64,000 nt of DNA from an uncultured Odoribacter sp. (GTDB lineage Bacteria > Bacteroidota > Bacteroidia > Bacteroidales > Marinifilaceae), in assembly GCA_900541415.1 (NCBI GenBank), contig UQJP01000003.1, positions 1 through 64,000 on the forward strand, written 5' to 3'. Positions 26,156-35,267 of this stretch are shown in pieces. Positions within the stretch are counted from its first letter, which is position 1. Each line of letters begins with the position of its first letter. The position numbers and the translations under genes were made by a program. The notes beneath the pieces are model-generated. The model was not told the DNA's origin, ran no database searches, and worked only from the letters and a program-made list of their open reading frames with translations.

Positions 26156-26695
26156 ATGGCAAACATCAAACTGCACGATAAAGAATTTAAGCCTTTTATC
26201 AAAGCCGAAGAAATAGACCGCGTCATTGAAAAAATGGCAGGGCAAATGAATGAAGACCTGAAAGATTCACAACCTTTGTTTTTAAGTATCCTGAACGGTT
26301 CTTTCATGTTCACTTCCGATCTGATCAAACAGATCACAATTCCCGGAACAGCCATCAGCTTCGTTAAAGTAGCGTCTTATTCCGGAACAACTTCTTCGGG
26401 CGAAGTAAAAGAACTGATCGGGCTGAAAGAGGATATTACCGGAAAAACCATTGTGATTCTGGAAGATATTATCGATTCGGGGAAATCCATGAGCCATTTA
26501 TTGCAGTACCTGAAATCCAAAAATGCGGGACAGGTGGTTGTGGCAACCCTATTCTACAAACCCAAAGCCCTCGTTTGTCCTGTAAACATCGATTACTGTG
26601 GCATAGAACTGGAAAACGACTTTGTCGTAGGACGCGGACTGGATTACGACGGCCTGGGACGCAACTACCCGGATTTGTATATCCTGCAAGAGTAA
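26156..26695 (+). CDS. hpt: Hypoxanthine phosphoribosyltransferase
   Basis: Salvages hypoxanthine (and often guanine) with PRPP. The 179-residue type I PRTase shows LNGSFMF near 47-53 (the pyrophosphate loop), the PRPP motif VILEDIIDSGKSM around 99-111, and the C-terminal FVVGRGLDYDGLGRNYPDLY substrate segment. It lies 45 nt upstream of obgE on the same strand; in several Bacteroides genomes adk sits between these two genes, and it is absent here. Confidence 0.95.
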   Translation: MANIKLHDKEFKPFIKAEEIDRVIEKMAGQMNEDLKDSQPLFLSILNGSFMFTSDLIKQITIPGTAISFVKVASYSGTTSSGEVKELIGLKEDITGKTIVILEDIIDSGKSMSHLLQYLKSKNAGQVVVATLFYKPKALVCPVNIDYCGIELENDFVVGRGLDYDGLGRNYPDLYILQE

Positions 26696-26740
26696 ACCAG
26701 TGTAAATAAACAACCTTATTTTAAACCTTATAGTTCAATT

Positions 26741-27730
26741 ATGGCTGCAACGAATTTTGTCGACTACGTAAAAATATTTTGCCGAAGCGGTGCCGGAGGA
26801 CGGGGATCTGCCCATCTGCACCGAGATAAGCTGACAGCCAAAGGCGGTCCTGACGGTGGTGATGGCGGACGCGGAGGTCACGTTATCATCCGGGGAAACC
26901 GGAATTATTGGACCTTGATCCACCTGAAATATCAGCGCCACGTTTTTGCAGGTGACGGAGGAGGAGGAAGCGAATGCCGGAGCACAGGGGAAGACGGAAA
27001 AGACGTGACGATAGAAGTACCGTTGGGAACCGTTGCCAGAGATGCCGAAACCGGAGAAGCAATCGGTGAGATCACTCAGGACGGAGAAGAATTTGTGCTT
27101 GTAAAAGGAGGTCGCGGCGGATTGGGAAACTGGCACTTCCGTTCATCCACCAATCAAACCCCCCGCTACGCACAACCGGGAGAACCCCGGGTGGAACGGA
27201 CGGTAGTCCTCGAATTGAAAGTCCTGGCCGATGTCGGTTTAGTAGGATTTCCCAACGCCGGAAAATCGACCTTGCTATCGGTAGTGTCCGCTGCAAAACC
27301 TGAAATTGCCAATTACCCTTTCACAACCTTAGTGCCGAATCTGGGAATCGTAAACTACCGGGACGGACGTTCTTTCGTTATGGCAGATATTCCAGGTATC
27401 ATCGAGGGAGCACATATGGGTAAAGGATTGGGAATACGCTTCCTGCGCCATATCGAACGCAACTCGGTGCTCTTATTTTTAGTCCCGGCTGACAGCAAGA
27501 ACATTCACGAAGAATACAACATCCTGTTAAACGAACTGAAACAATATAATCCGGAGCTACTCGACAAAAGAAGAGTGCTCGCTATCTCGAAAAGCGATTA
27601 CGCGGACAAAGAACTCATGGCGGAAATGGAATGCGACCTACCGGATATTCCCTATGTCTTTATCTCGTCCGTTACGGGGGAAGGCATCACGGAACTGAAA
27701 GATATACTTTGGAAAGTGCTGAACGAATAA
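26741..27730 (+). CDS. obg: GTPase ObgE/CgtA (short form)
   Basis: Ribosome-associated GTPase. The N-terminal Gly-rich Obg fold (FCRSGAGGRGSAHLHRDK, then DGGDGGRGGH) covers about 1-158. The G domain follows, with G1 GFPNAGKST, G3 DIPG, and G4 as ISKSD in place of the canonical NKxD; a threonine or serine at this position is known in this phylum. At 329 residues it lacks the C-terminal OCT domain found in Firmicutes Obg. It is co-transcribed with hpt and ends at a terminator. Confidence 0.95.
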   Translation: MAATNFVDYVKIFCRSGAGGRGSAHLHRDKLTAKGGPDGGDGGRGGHVIIRGNRNYWTLIHLKYQRHVFAGDGGGGSECRSTGEDGKDVTIEVPLGTVARDAETGEAIGEITQDGEEFVLVKGGRGGLGNWHFRSSTNQTPRYAQPGEPRVERTVVLELKVLADVGLVGFPNAGKSTLLSVVSAAKPEIANYPFTTLVPNLGIVNYRDGRSFVMADIPGIIEGAHMGKGLGIRFLRHIERNSVLLFLVPADSKNIHEEYNILLNELKQYNPELLDKRRVLAISKSDYADKELMAEMECDLPDIPYVFISSVTGEGITELKDILWKVLNE

Positions 27731-27775
27731 AATACTCACAGACGAGCCGATTCGTCGAAAGTACTTACAATGAAC

Positions 27776-27815
27776 AATCCCCAAAATGTATTTAACATTT
27801 TGGGGATTATCTTTT
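27776..27815 (+). terminator. Terminator after obg
   Basis: A 14-bp perfect stem (AATCCCCAAAATGT at 27776-27789, complement at 27795-27808) followed by ATCTTTT. Confidence 0.85.
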
Positions 27816-27905
27816 ACAAAACGGTTTATCTTCCTAAAACGGGCAAAAACCCTCATAAAAAAGTCTGCATTCAGAATGAATTCTTTTGCATCCTGTGGCA
27901 AACGA

Positions 27906-28508
27906 CTATTCCTTGTGACGGCCTTCCAATACCTTGATCACATCTTCCAGACCGTAACCTTTGGCAATCAGCAGCACAATGTAATGATACATCAGGTCGG
28001 CGGCCTCATTCAAAAACAAATCCTCATTGTCGTCTTTTGCTTCGATAACCAACTCTACGGCCTCTTCTCCCACTTTTTGAGCCACTTTATTTATACCCCG
28101 TTGAATCAGACGTGCCGTATAAGAAACCTCCGGAGAATCTTCCTTCCTCTTTTGCAGATAGCGTTGCAAAAAGAAAAGAAAATCCGCTTCACGGTTCACC
28201 TCACCCCAGCAAGTATCCGTTCCGGTGTGACAGGTAGGACCCGCCGGAACAGCCTTAACCAACAATGAATCATTATCGCAATCCGCCAAAATTGTTTTCA
28301 GGTACAGGAAATTTCCGCTTTCTTCCCCTTTCGTCCAAAGCTTCTGGCGGGAGCGGCTAAAAAAGCATACTTTCCCGGACTTTAAAGTTTCATCCAGCGA
28401 CTCGCGGTTCATATAAGCCTGCATCAATACAACTCCTGTATTCGCATCCTGAACGATAGCGGGAATCAACCCCTTTTCATCAAATTTCAATTTTTCTATA
28501 TCCATCAT
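27906..28508 (-). CDS. hisI: Bifunctional phosphoribosyl-AMP cyclohydrolase / phosphoribosyl-ATP pyrophosphatase
   Basis: Catalyses steps 2 and 3 of histidine synthesis. The N-terminal cyclohydrolase half carries the zinc/metal motifs DCDNDS and GPTCHTGTDTCW near 77-100. The C-terminal pyrophosphatase half has the MazG-like EEAVELVIEA helix and NEAADLMYH. The fusion (HisIE, 200 residues) is standard in enterobacteria and Bacteroidetes. It is the last gene of the his operon, 43 nt after hisF. No clear terminator follows on this strand before obg. Confidence 0.96.
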   Translation of the reverse strand: MMDIEKLKFDEKGLIPAIVQDANTGVVLMQAYMNRESLDETLKSGKVCFFSRSRQKLWTKGEESGNFLYLKTILADCDNDSLLVKAVPAGPTCHTGTDTCWGEVNREADFLFFLQRYLQKRKEDSPEVSYTARLIQRGINKVAQKVGEEAVELVIEAKDDNEDLFLNEAADLMYHYIVLLIAKGYGLEDVIKVLEGRHKE

Positions 28509-28551
28509 ATCTTTATAATTAATTTCACATTACAAATCTTTGTCCACCCAC

Positions 28552-29307
28552 TCAAAGCCTCACTTCAATCCCTTTTCCGGCAAGATACTCTTTCACTTCG
28601 GGAATCGTAAGCTGTCCATAATGGAACACTCCGGCAGCCAAAGCGGCATCGGCCCCTCCCCACGTGAAAGCCCGGTAAAAATCATCCGGAGAGCCCGCCC
28701 CGCCGGAAGCAATAACCGGAATAGACAAACGCCTGCCGATCTCTGCGGTTGCTTCATTGGCAAACCCTTTATGGGTACCGTCGTTATCCATAGAAGTGAA
28801 AAGAATTTCTCCGGCCCCCCGGGCGGCAGCCTCCCCGGCCCAGGAAAACAATTCCTTTTCCGTGCGTACCCGCCCGCCTTTGCTATATACCTGCCAACCG
28901 TCTGTTTCCTGTCGGGCATCGATAGCCACAACCACACACTGGCTACCGAAACCATACGCCAGGCGATCGATCAACCCTGGATCGGCAAGTGCCGAAGAAT
29001 TGATAGAAATCTTGTCGGCTCCTTTTTTTAATAAAGCCTCCACATCCGCTTCCGAGGAGATTCCACCTCCGACAGTGAAAGGAATACTGATCGCCGCAGC
29101 CACCTGTTCCACCCAGGCAAGCCGGGTACTCCGGTTATCGCTGCTGGCTGTAATATCCAAAAACACCAGTTCATCGGCCCCTTCCGCCGAATAACGGGCG
29201 GCCAGTTCCACAATATCCCCGGCATCCTTCAAATTAACGAAATTCACCCCTTTCACTGTCCTGCCGTCCTTCACATCGAGGCAGGGAATAATTCTTTTGG
29301 CTAACAC
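28552..29307 (-). CDS. hisF: Imidazole glycerol phosphate synthase subunit HisF
   Basis: The cyclase subunit, a (beta/alpha)8 barrel, combines PRFAR with ammonia from HisH to give IGP and AICAR. The 251-residue protein starts MLAKRIIPCLDVKDG (catalytic Asp12) and contains SINSSAL and ILFTSMDNDGTHKG, with the second catalytic Asp in the last motif. It lies 44 nt after hisA. Length and motifs are normal. Confidence 0.97.
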   Translation of the reverse strand: MLAKRIIPCLDVKDGRTVKGVNFVNLKDAGDIVELAARYSAEGADELVFLDITASSDNRSTRLAWVEQVAAAISIPFTVGGGISSEADVEALLKKGADKISINSSALADPGLIDRLAYGFGSQCVVVAIDARQETDGWQVYSKGGRVRTEKELFSWAGEAAARGAGEILFTSMDNDGTHKGFANEATAEIGRRLSIPVIASGGAGSPDDFYRAFTWGGADAALAAGVFHYGQLTIPEVKEYLAGKGIEVRL

Positions 29308-29351
29308 AACTTCAATATTTTAGAAATTAAATTTCTGTCCGGACCTCTCCG

Positions 29352-30062
29352 TCAGAAACGATTCAAATCTTCCAACTTTATTCTATTTTCATAGATCGCC
29401 TTCCCCACAATCACCGACTGCACTCCCGCCGCCGACAAGCATTCCAGGTCACTGAGCCCGCCGACACCTCCTGAAGCGATTAAATCCAGTTCCGGATAAC
29501 GGGATAGCAAATCCTTGTACAACTCAACAGACGGGCCTTCCAGCATCCCGTCTTTGGAAATATCCGTGCACATCAAATGCCGTAATTTTCCCCGGTAGTT
29601 CTCCACCAATTCATAAATCGTCGTATCCGTCACCTTTTTCCACCCTTGAATACACACCCGGTGATTCAATACATCCGCCCCGATAATAATACGTTCCCCA
29701 CCATATTCTTCCAGCCAGGCTGTTGTTTTTTCCACATCAGTCTGGGCGATACTACCGATTCCGGCAAAGGTAGCCCCCGCATCGAACACTTTCCTAATAT
29801 CTTCATCCGACTTGATTCCTCCCCCGAAATCCACAGCCAGCCCGGTATTCCGGCAAATGGCTTCCAATACCCGGATATTTACCACTCCCGCAGCCTTCGC
29901 CCCATCGAGATCCACCAAATGTAAACGTGTCACCCCGGCATCCTCGAAAGCCTTCGCCATATCCAACGGAGAATCCGAATATATTTTGCAACTGTCATAT
30001 TGTCCCTGCGTCAGCCGGACACACTTCCCGTCGATAATATCTATTGCTGGTATAATCTTCAT
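29352..30062 (-). CDS. hisA: 1-(5-phosphoribosyl)-5-[(5-phosphoribosylamino)methylideneamino]imidazole-4-carboxamide isomerase
   Basis: Isomerises ProFAR to PRFAR. The 236-residue (beta/alpha)8 barrel starts MKIIPAIDIIDGKCVRL (catalytic Asp8), and has the second catalytic Asp in the DISKDGMLEG segment. I use ATG 30062, which overlaps the hisH stop by 4 nt (ATGA), rather than the longer open frame to 30128 that lies inside hisH. Confidence 0.97.
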   Translation of the reverse strand: MKIIPAIDIIDGKCVRLTQGQYDSCKIYSDSPLDMAKAFEDAGVTRLHLVDLDGAKAAGVVNIRVLEAICRNTGLAVDFGGGIKSDEDIRKVFDAGATFAGIGSIAQTDVEKTTAWLEEYGGERIIIGADVLNHRVCIQGWKKVTDTTIYELVENYRGKLRHLMCTDISKDGMLEGPSVELYKDLLSRYPELDLIASGGVGGLSDLECLSAAGVQSVIVGKAIYENRIKLEDLNRF

Positions 30063-30640
30063 AATTCCAAAAAGTTTTTTAGTACCTGTTCTCCCGCTTC
30101 CGACGATTTTTCCGGATGAAACTGACAACCGTAAAAATTATCCTTTCCGATTGCCGCCGCAAAAGGGGCATGATAATCGCAGGAAGCAATCGTATACTCA
30201 CTGGCAGGCACATAATAAGAATGTACAAAATACATCCGGGTGTTTTCAGCAATCCCACGGAACAACCCCGTCTTCAAGCCGGTGATATTATTCCAGCCCA
30301 TGTGAGGAATTTTATAATCCCCCGTAATCTTTTTAACATCCAGCGGGAAAATCCCCAGACCAGGGGTATTCTCTTCCTCTGTCGAACGGCACAACAACTG
30401 CATTCCCAGACAAATCCCAAGCACCGGCATTTTCAACTCCGGGATCACCCGGTGAAGTCCGGAAGCCCTTAATTGTTCCATGGCGGCAGACGCCTGCCCC
30501 ACTCCCGGAAAAATCACCCGGTCGGCACTCCTGATCTCGTCCGCATCCCCGCTCACAACAGCCTCATAGCCCAACCGTTTCAGCGCCATCAGCACGGAAA
30601 ACACATTTCCCGCCCCATAATTTATAATGACTATCTTCAT
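30059..30640 (-). CDS. hisH: Imidazole glycerol phosphate synthase glutaminase subunit HisH
   Basis: A class I glutaminase supplying ammonia to HisF. The 193-residue protein begins MKIVIINYGAGN, has nucleophile Cys in LGICLGMQLL (about residue 78), and the His-Glu pair in CQFHPEKS near the C-terminus. It overlaps hisA by 4 nt, indicating translational coupling, and follows hisB by 18 nt. Confidence 0.97.
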   Translation of the reverse strand: MKIVIINYGAGNVFSVLMALKRLGYEAVVSGDADEIRSADRVIFPGVGQASAAMEQLRASGLHRVIPELKMPVLGICLGMQLLCRSTEEENTPGLGIFPLDVKKITGDYKIPHMGWNNITGLKTGLFRGIAENTRMYFVHSYYVPASEYTIASCDYHAPFAAAIGKDNFYGCQFHPEKSSEAGEQVLKNFLEL

Positions 30641-30658
30641 CTGTTCTATAAGTAATGA

Positions 30659-31753
30659 TTAAACCACCCCCTTCGACGAAGGAATACCCGTACCCGTTTG
30701 GCGGATAGCCGCTTTTATAGCCCGGGCAAAAGCTTTAAAGACACCTTCGATCACATGGTGAGCATTCTCGCCCGAAGCCGTTACATGCAAATTACACTTA
30801 CAACTCTGGCAAAATGAATCAAAAAAATGTTTGGTCATTTCGGTAGGAAAATCACCGACATATTCCCGGGAAAGCTCCACCTGCCATACCAAACAGGCAC
30901 GTCCGCCGAAATCGAGCAAAACTTCGGCTTTCGCCTCATCCATCGGCAAGGCAAAACCATATCGCTCGATGCCTTTCTTCCGTCCCAAAGCCTCGGCAAA
31001 ACACTCTCCCAAAACAATGCCCGTATCCTCGATCGTGTGATGTTCGTCCACTTCCAGGTCACCTTCCACCTTCACCGTCAAATCCACTCCGCCATGCCGG
31101 GCGATTTGCTCCAACATGTGATCGAAAAAAGCCAACCCGGTGTGAATATCCGGACGTCCGCTGCCATTCAGGTCTAATTCCACCAGGACAGAAGTTTCCG
31201 ACGTTTTCCGAAAAATCTTCGCTTTGCGGCTGCCGGACTTCAGAAAAGCGGCGATCTCCCTCCAGGAAGAACTGCTCAATGCCACAGGTAGCTCCCCGGT
31301 AGAAGCATCTCCTAAAAATATTCCCCGGATACCCATATTGGCAGCCAATTGCATATCGGTCAGGCGATCACCGATCACATACGAATTTTCATAATCGAGA
31401 TACTCGTTCAGATACTTTTCCACCATTCCCGTCCGGGGTTTCCGGCGGGGCGAATGATCTTCCGGAAAACTTTCATCGATCAATATTTCGTCAAACGTAA
31501 TCCCTTCCCCCGCCAAAGTTTTCAACATCAGCTCTTGGGGCGGCAAAAAATCCTCCATAGGAAAAGCGGGAGTACCCAACCCGTCCTGATTGCTCACCAT
31601 AACCAAACGATAATCCGTTTCCTCTACAATACGGCGCAAAGCTCCGATCACTCCCGGCACAAACTCCAATTTTTCCAGACGATCCACCTGAAAATCCACA
31701 GGAGGTTCCTGAATAATCGTTCCGTCACGATCTATAAATAAAATCTTTTTCAT
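30659..31753 (-). CDS. hisB: Bifunctional histidinol-phosphatase / imidazoleglycerol-phosphate dehydratase
   Basis: Catalyses two non-adjacent steps of the pathway. The N-terminal HAD-type phosphatase has FIDRDGTII (Asp nucleophile near residue 7) and GDRLTDMQLA; the C-terminal dehydratase has FFDHMLEQIARHGG and the metal-binding VDEHHTIED and HFFDSF segments. Together 364 residues, the E. coli-type fusion. I start at ATG 31753, preceded by GGAG; an alternative ATG at 31765 would overlap the hisC stop by one base. Confidence 0.95.
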   Translation of the reverse strand: MKKILFIDRDGTIIQEPPVDFQVDRLEKLEFVPGVIGALRRIVEETDYRLVMVSNQDGLGTPAFPMEDFLPPQELMLKTLAGEGITFDEILIDESFPEDHSPRRKPRTGMVEKYLNEYLDYENSYVIGDRLTDMQLAANMGIRGIFLGDASTGELPVALSSSSWREIAAFLKSGSRKAKIFRKTSETSVLVELDLNGSGRPDIHTGLAFFDHMLEQIARHGGVDLTVKVEGDLEVDEHHTIEDTGIVLGECFAEALGRKKGIERYGFALPMDEAKAEVLLDFGGRACLVWQVELSREYVGDFPTEMTKHFFDSFCQSCKCNLHVTASGENAHHVIEGVFKAFARAIKAAIRQTGTGIPSSKGVV

Positions 31754-31764
31754 TCTCCACAGCA

Positions 31765-32805
31765 TTAAATTCTGTTCCGGTATTCATCCAGCAAAGCCAA
31801 CAACCGATCGTTCTCGGCCTGAGTTCCCACCGTGATGCGAATCCCACCTTCAATCAAAGGAGCTATATTCCGCAAACGAACCACAACCTGATTTTCAACC
31901 AGATAATCATACAACTCCCGAAAACGGGGAGTTACCACTAAAATAAAATTAGCTTCGGAATCATACACCCGCTCGAACAACCCGGTTCCGGCAAGGGCAC
32001 AACTCAAACGCTCACGCTGGGCTTTGATTGCCGACAGCTTCGCCTCAAACTCATCGTATTGCTCTAAAACACGCATCACGGTCTGTTGGGTGAGGTTGCT
32101 GATATTATAAGGAGCTTTCACTTTATTCAACACCCGGATCAACTCCCGGTCGGCAAAACAGATTCCCAGCCGGAGCCCGGCCATACCCCAGGCCTTCGAC
32201 AAAGTTTGTAACACCACCACATTGGAAAATTCGTCCAACAACTTCACCGCCGACATTTCATCCGTAAAATCGATATAAGCCTCATCCACCAGCACCAGCC
32301 CACCGAAATTCCGGCATACCTCCCGAATCTGTCCGATAGGGATTACCTTCCCGGTCGGATTGTTGGGCGTACATAAAAAAACGATCTTCGTATGGGCATC
32401 CGCCTGCTTCCACATTTCCACCCAGTCCGGCAAAAATTCGGAAGTCAGGTCGATCTTACGAACTTCCACATTATTGATCGCAGCACTCACCTCATACATT
32501 GAATAGCCCGGAGAGAAAACAATAATATTATCCTCGGCAGGCTCACACACACTCCGGATTAAAATATCGATAATTTCATCGCTACCGTTCCCCAGCATCA
32601 TATTTTCAGCAGCCACCCCCTTGATTTGGGCAAGCCGTGCTTTCAGCTCCCGCTGGTAAGGATCGGGATAACGATTATACCCTGTGTCATAAGGATTTTC
32701 GTTAGCATCCAAAAAAACAGCCCTTTCTCCGCTATACTCATCCCTGGCACAGGAATAAGGCTGCAAATTCTTTATATTTTTCCGTATTAAATTATTTATT
32801 TCCAT
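31765..32805 (-). CDS. hisC: Histidinol-phosphate aminotransferase
   Basis: A PLP-dependent fold-type I aminotransferase that converts imidazole acetol phosphate to histidinol phosphate. The 346-residue protein has FLDANENPYD near the N-terminus, DEAYIDF (PLP pyridine Asp), and the Schiff-base lysine in TLSKAWGMAGLRLG. I use ATG 32805, 7 nt after the hisD stop and preceded by GAGAG; ATG 32823 inside hisD is the alternative. Confidence 0.96.
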   Translation of the reverse strand: MEINNLIRKNIKNLQPYSCARDEYSGERAVFLDANENPYDTGYNRYPDPYQRELKARLAQIKGVAAENMMLGNGSDEIIDILIRSVCEPAEDNIIVFSPGYSMYEVSAAINNVEVRKIDLTSEFLPDWVEMWKQADAHTKIVFLCTPNNPTGKVIPIGQIREVCRNFGGLVLVDEAYIDFTDEMSAVKLLDEFSNVVVLQTLSKAWGMAGLRLGICFADRELIRVLNKVKAPYNISNLTQQTVMRVLEQYDEFEAKLSAIKAQRERLSCALAGTGLFERVYDSEANFILVVTPRFRELYDYLVENQVVVRLRNIAPLIEGGIRITVGTQAENDRLLALLDEYRNRI

Positions 32806-32812
32806 AATTCTC

Positions 32813-34096
32813 TCACTTTTCATTAATAATCCTGAGTGTCACCGCATTCTTGTGGGCAAACAACTGTTCGTTCCCGGCCATAACTTCGATCGTACGTCCC
32901 AGATAGCCCAACCCTTCGCGGGTAATTTCCTGAAAAGTGATCTTCTTAATAAAAGCGTCGAGATTCACCCCGCTATACGCTTTGGCATAACCGTTCGTGG
33001 GCAAAGTATGATTCGTCCCCGAAGCATAATCCCCGGCACTCTCCGGTGAATAATTCCCTAAGAAAACAGATCCGGCATTCATTACGCGTTTAGCCTGTTC
33101 CAGATAGTTTTCCACACACAGAATCAAATGTTCAGGGGCATACTCATTTACCAGCTCCATACACCTGTCCATATCTTCCAACACCACAAACTTCGAATTG
33201 TTCAACGCTTTCACCGCAATTTCTTTCCGGGGCAACACAGCCAGCTGAGCCTCCAGTTCCCGCTCCACAGCCGGCAAAATCCCGGCATCCGGTGTCACTA
33301 AAACCACCTGGCTATCCGGGCCGTGCTCCGCCTGTGACAACAAATCCGCCGCAATAAAAGCAGGTTCCGCACTACGATCTGCCACCACCATCACTTCCGA
33401 AGGCCCCGCAGGCATATCTATCGCCACACCGAAATTACAGGCCAATTGTTTCGCTGCGGTCACATACTGGTTACCGGGACCGAAAATTTTATAAACCTGA
33501 GGAATGGTTTCAGTTCCCAAAGTCATGGCAGCAATCGCCTGGACACCTCCCACCTTATACACCCGGGTCACCCCGCAAAGACGGGCTGTCCACAAAATAG
33601 CAGGTTCGACCTTACCTGAACGATTGGGAGGGGTGCACAGGATAATTTCCTGACATCCGGCAATACGTGCCGGAACAGCCAGCATCAATACCGTTGAAAA
33701 CAAAGGAGCGCTCCCACCCGGAATATAAAGCCCCACCTTTTCAATTCCCCTCGCCTCCTGCCAGCAACGAAAACCGTTAGAATTCACATACTCGCAGGGG
33801 GCAGGCTTCTGCAAAACATGGAAAGCCTCGATATTTTGTTTAGCCTCACGGATAGCCTCCTTCAATTCTTCGCTGACAAGTTGTTCCGCTTCATCGAACT
33901 CACTTTCCGTTACAGCGATATTTTCCAAACTAACCCGATCGAAACGCAAAGTATATTTTGCCAAAGCCTTGTCACCCTCTTTCATTACATCGGCAAAAAC
34001 ATCCTTACAAATCGTCACCAGATCGTCATTATTAAACTTCGGACGAGCCAATAGCTTCGCCCATTCCTGCCTGACGGGATTGATAATCTTTTCCAT
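32813..34096 (-). CDS. hisD: Histidinol dehydrogenase
   Basis: Oxidises histidinol to histidine in two NAD-dependent steps. The 427-residue protein contains the family signature region with DMPAGPSEVMVVAD and, further on, LLSQAEHGPDSQ, in which Glu and His serve in catalysis and zinc binding; YAPEHL and GTNHTLPT follow. I begin at ATG 34096 (MEKIINPV), 35 nt after hisG; the frame is open upstream into hisG but that part is not dehydrogenase-like. Confidence 0.97.
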   Translation of the reverse strand: MEKIINPVRQEWAKLLARPKFNNDDLVTICKDVFADVMKEGDKALAKYTLRFDRVSLENIAVTESEFDEAEQLVSEELKEAIREAKQNIEAFHVLQKPAPCEYVNSNGFRCWQEARGIEKVGLYIPGGSAPLFSTVLMLAVPARIAGCQEIILCTPPNRSGKVEPAILWTARLCGVTRVYKVGGVQAIAAMTLGTETIPQVYKIFGPGNQYVTAAKQLACNFGVAIDMPAGPSEVMVVADRSAEPAFIAADLLSQAEHGPDSQVVLVTPDAGILPAVERELEAQLAVLPRKEIAVKALNNSKFVVLEDMDRCMELVNEYAPEHLILCVENYLEQAKRVMNAGSVFLGNYSPESAGDYASGTNHTLPTNGYAKAYSGVNLDAFIKKITFQEITREGLGYLGRTIEVMAGNEQLFAHKNAVTLRIINEK

Positions 34097-34131
34097 TCTT
34101 CCAAACTTACAATCAAAATCCGTAAACCCTA

Positions 34132-34989
34132 TTAAAGAATCATCTTCTCGATAGGCACAATCAGAATACCTTCTGCTCCGGCCTCCTTCAAACGTCCGAT
34201 CACATCCCAAAATGCGTTTTCATTCACCACAGAGTGAACTGACACCCACCCTTTTTCACGCAAAGGAATAATCGTAGGACTTTTCATTCCCGGCAGCAAG
34301 CCGCAAATTTGCTCTAATGATTTTTCAGGAGCATTCAGCAAAATATATTTGTTGCATTTAGAAGCCAGCACAGCCTTGATCCGGAACACCAACTGATCCA
34401 GCAAAGCCCGTTTTTCCGGACTCAAATCCGGGTTAGCCACCAAAATTGCCTGTGATTCAAATATCTTATATACCTCTTTCAACCCATTTTTAAACAAGGT
34501 ACTCCCGGTGCTGACCAAATCGCAAATGGCATCTGCCAAACCGATATTCGGAGCAATCTCCACCGAACCGGAAATTTCGTGAATCTCTGCCTGTATATGA
34601 TTTTCATCCAAAAAATCCTGCAACGAAGTGGGATAGGAAGTAGCGATTTTCTTTCCCTGCAAATAAGAAATATCTGTAAAATCCACCGCTTTGGGCACTG
34701 CAATAGATAAACGGCATCTGGAGAATCCTAATTTTAAAACATTTTCTATTCCGGTCTTCTTCTCCTTCTCCGTATTATCACCGATAATAGCAATATCGGC
34801 AATCCCGTCCTTCACATACTGCGGAATATCGGAATTACGAAGATAAAGCACTTCCATCGGGAAATTCGAAGCCTGTGCCATTAACTGATCTTTACCGTTG
34901 TTGATCGAAATTCCACACTCTTTCAGGAGAGTTAAAGATTCTTCGTTCAATCGGCCTGATTTCTGAATTGCAATTTTTAAGTTTGTCAT
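34132..34989 (-). CDS. hisG: ATP phosphoribosyltransferase, long form
   Basis: The first, feedback-inhibited enzyme of histidine synthesis, joining ATP and PRPP. At 285 residues it is the long form with a C-terminal ACT-like regulatory domain (about 210-285, PTIIPLREKGWVSVHSVV), so it needs no HisZ partner. The PRPP-binding loop is DLVSTGSTL. It is the first structural gene of the operon, preceded by a His leader peptide and attenuator hairpin. Confidence 0.97.
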   Translation of the reverse strand: MTNLKIAIQKSGRLNEESLTLLKECGISINNGKDQLMAQASNFPMEVLYLRNSDIPQYVKDGIADIAIIGDNTEKEKKTGIENVLKLGFSRCRLSIAVPKAVDFTDISYLQGKKIATSYPTSLQDFLDENHIQAEIHEISGSVEIAPNIGLADAICDLVSTGSTLFKNGLKEVYKIFESQAILVANPDLSPEKRALLDQLVFRIKAVLASKCNKYILLNAPEKSLEQICGLLPGMKSPTIIPLREKGWVSVHSVVNENAFWDVIGRLKEAGAEGILIVPIEKMIL

Positions 34990-35030
34990 AACGCTTTTAG
35001 ATTATTGCCCTGCAACGACCCAGGGGAAAA

Positions 35031-35061
35031 TAAAAAAAGCCCGCCTGGATCAGGCGAGCTT
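35031..35061 (-). terminator. Histidine operon attenuator (intrinsic terminator)
   Basis: Read on the minus strand, an 11-bp GC-rich stem (AAGCTCGCCTG with CAGGCGGGCTT, one G-U pair) and 3-nt loop is followed by TTTTTTATTTT, 42 nt upstream of hisG and 39 nt after the His leader peptide. Its 5' arm (35051-35058) can pair instead with CAGGTGAG at 35104-35111 in the end of the leader ORF. Confidence 0.88.
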
Positions 35062-35099
35062 CATTGTACATTCTATGTTTTAATTACAACACAAGAGCA

Positions 35100-35156
35100 T
35101 CATCTCACCTGAGAACAGTGATGGCAATGATGGATATGATGTAATAAATTTCTCAT
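35100..35156 (-). CDS. hisL: Histidine operon leader peptide
   Basis: An 18-residue ORF, MRNLLHHIHHCHHCSQVR, with six histidines between residues 6 and 13. It starts about 14 nt after the expected transcription start and is followed by an intrinsic terminator and then hisG. Histidine-rich leaders of this design control his operons in enterobacteria by ribosome stalling at His codons when charged tRNA-His is scarce. The last codons (CAG GTG AGA) contain the antiterminator strand. It is too short for usual gene finders. Confidence 0.87.
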   Translation of the reverse strand: MRNLLHHIHHCHHCSQVR

Positions 35157-35176
35157 TTCTCTGATTTTTATCGCTA

Positions 35177-35207
35177 CAAATATAAAGTAAAAAATCAACC
35201 TTCCAAA
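35177..35207 (-). promoter_or_regulatory. Histidine operon promoter
   Basis: On the minus strand, TTTG (35204-35207), a 19-bp spacer and TATATTTG (35177-35184) match the Bacteroidetes consensus exactly. Predicted transcription start is near 35170, giving a very short leader before the His peptide ORF. Confidence 0.82.
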
Positions 35208-35267
35208 TTATTCCTGAACAAATGTTATAAATTAAACAAGAATACCATTTTTTGTTGTTTTTCTTTT

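Noticed and set aside
26741..27730. ISKSD in place of NKxD in ObgE considered as a lost G4 motif
   Set aside because: A T/S-KSD variant at this position is usual in Bacteroidetes Obg, so it is not a defect.
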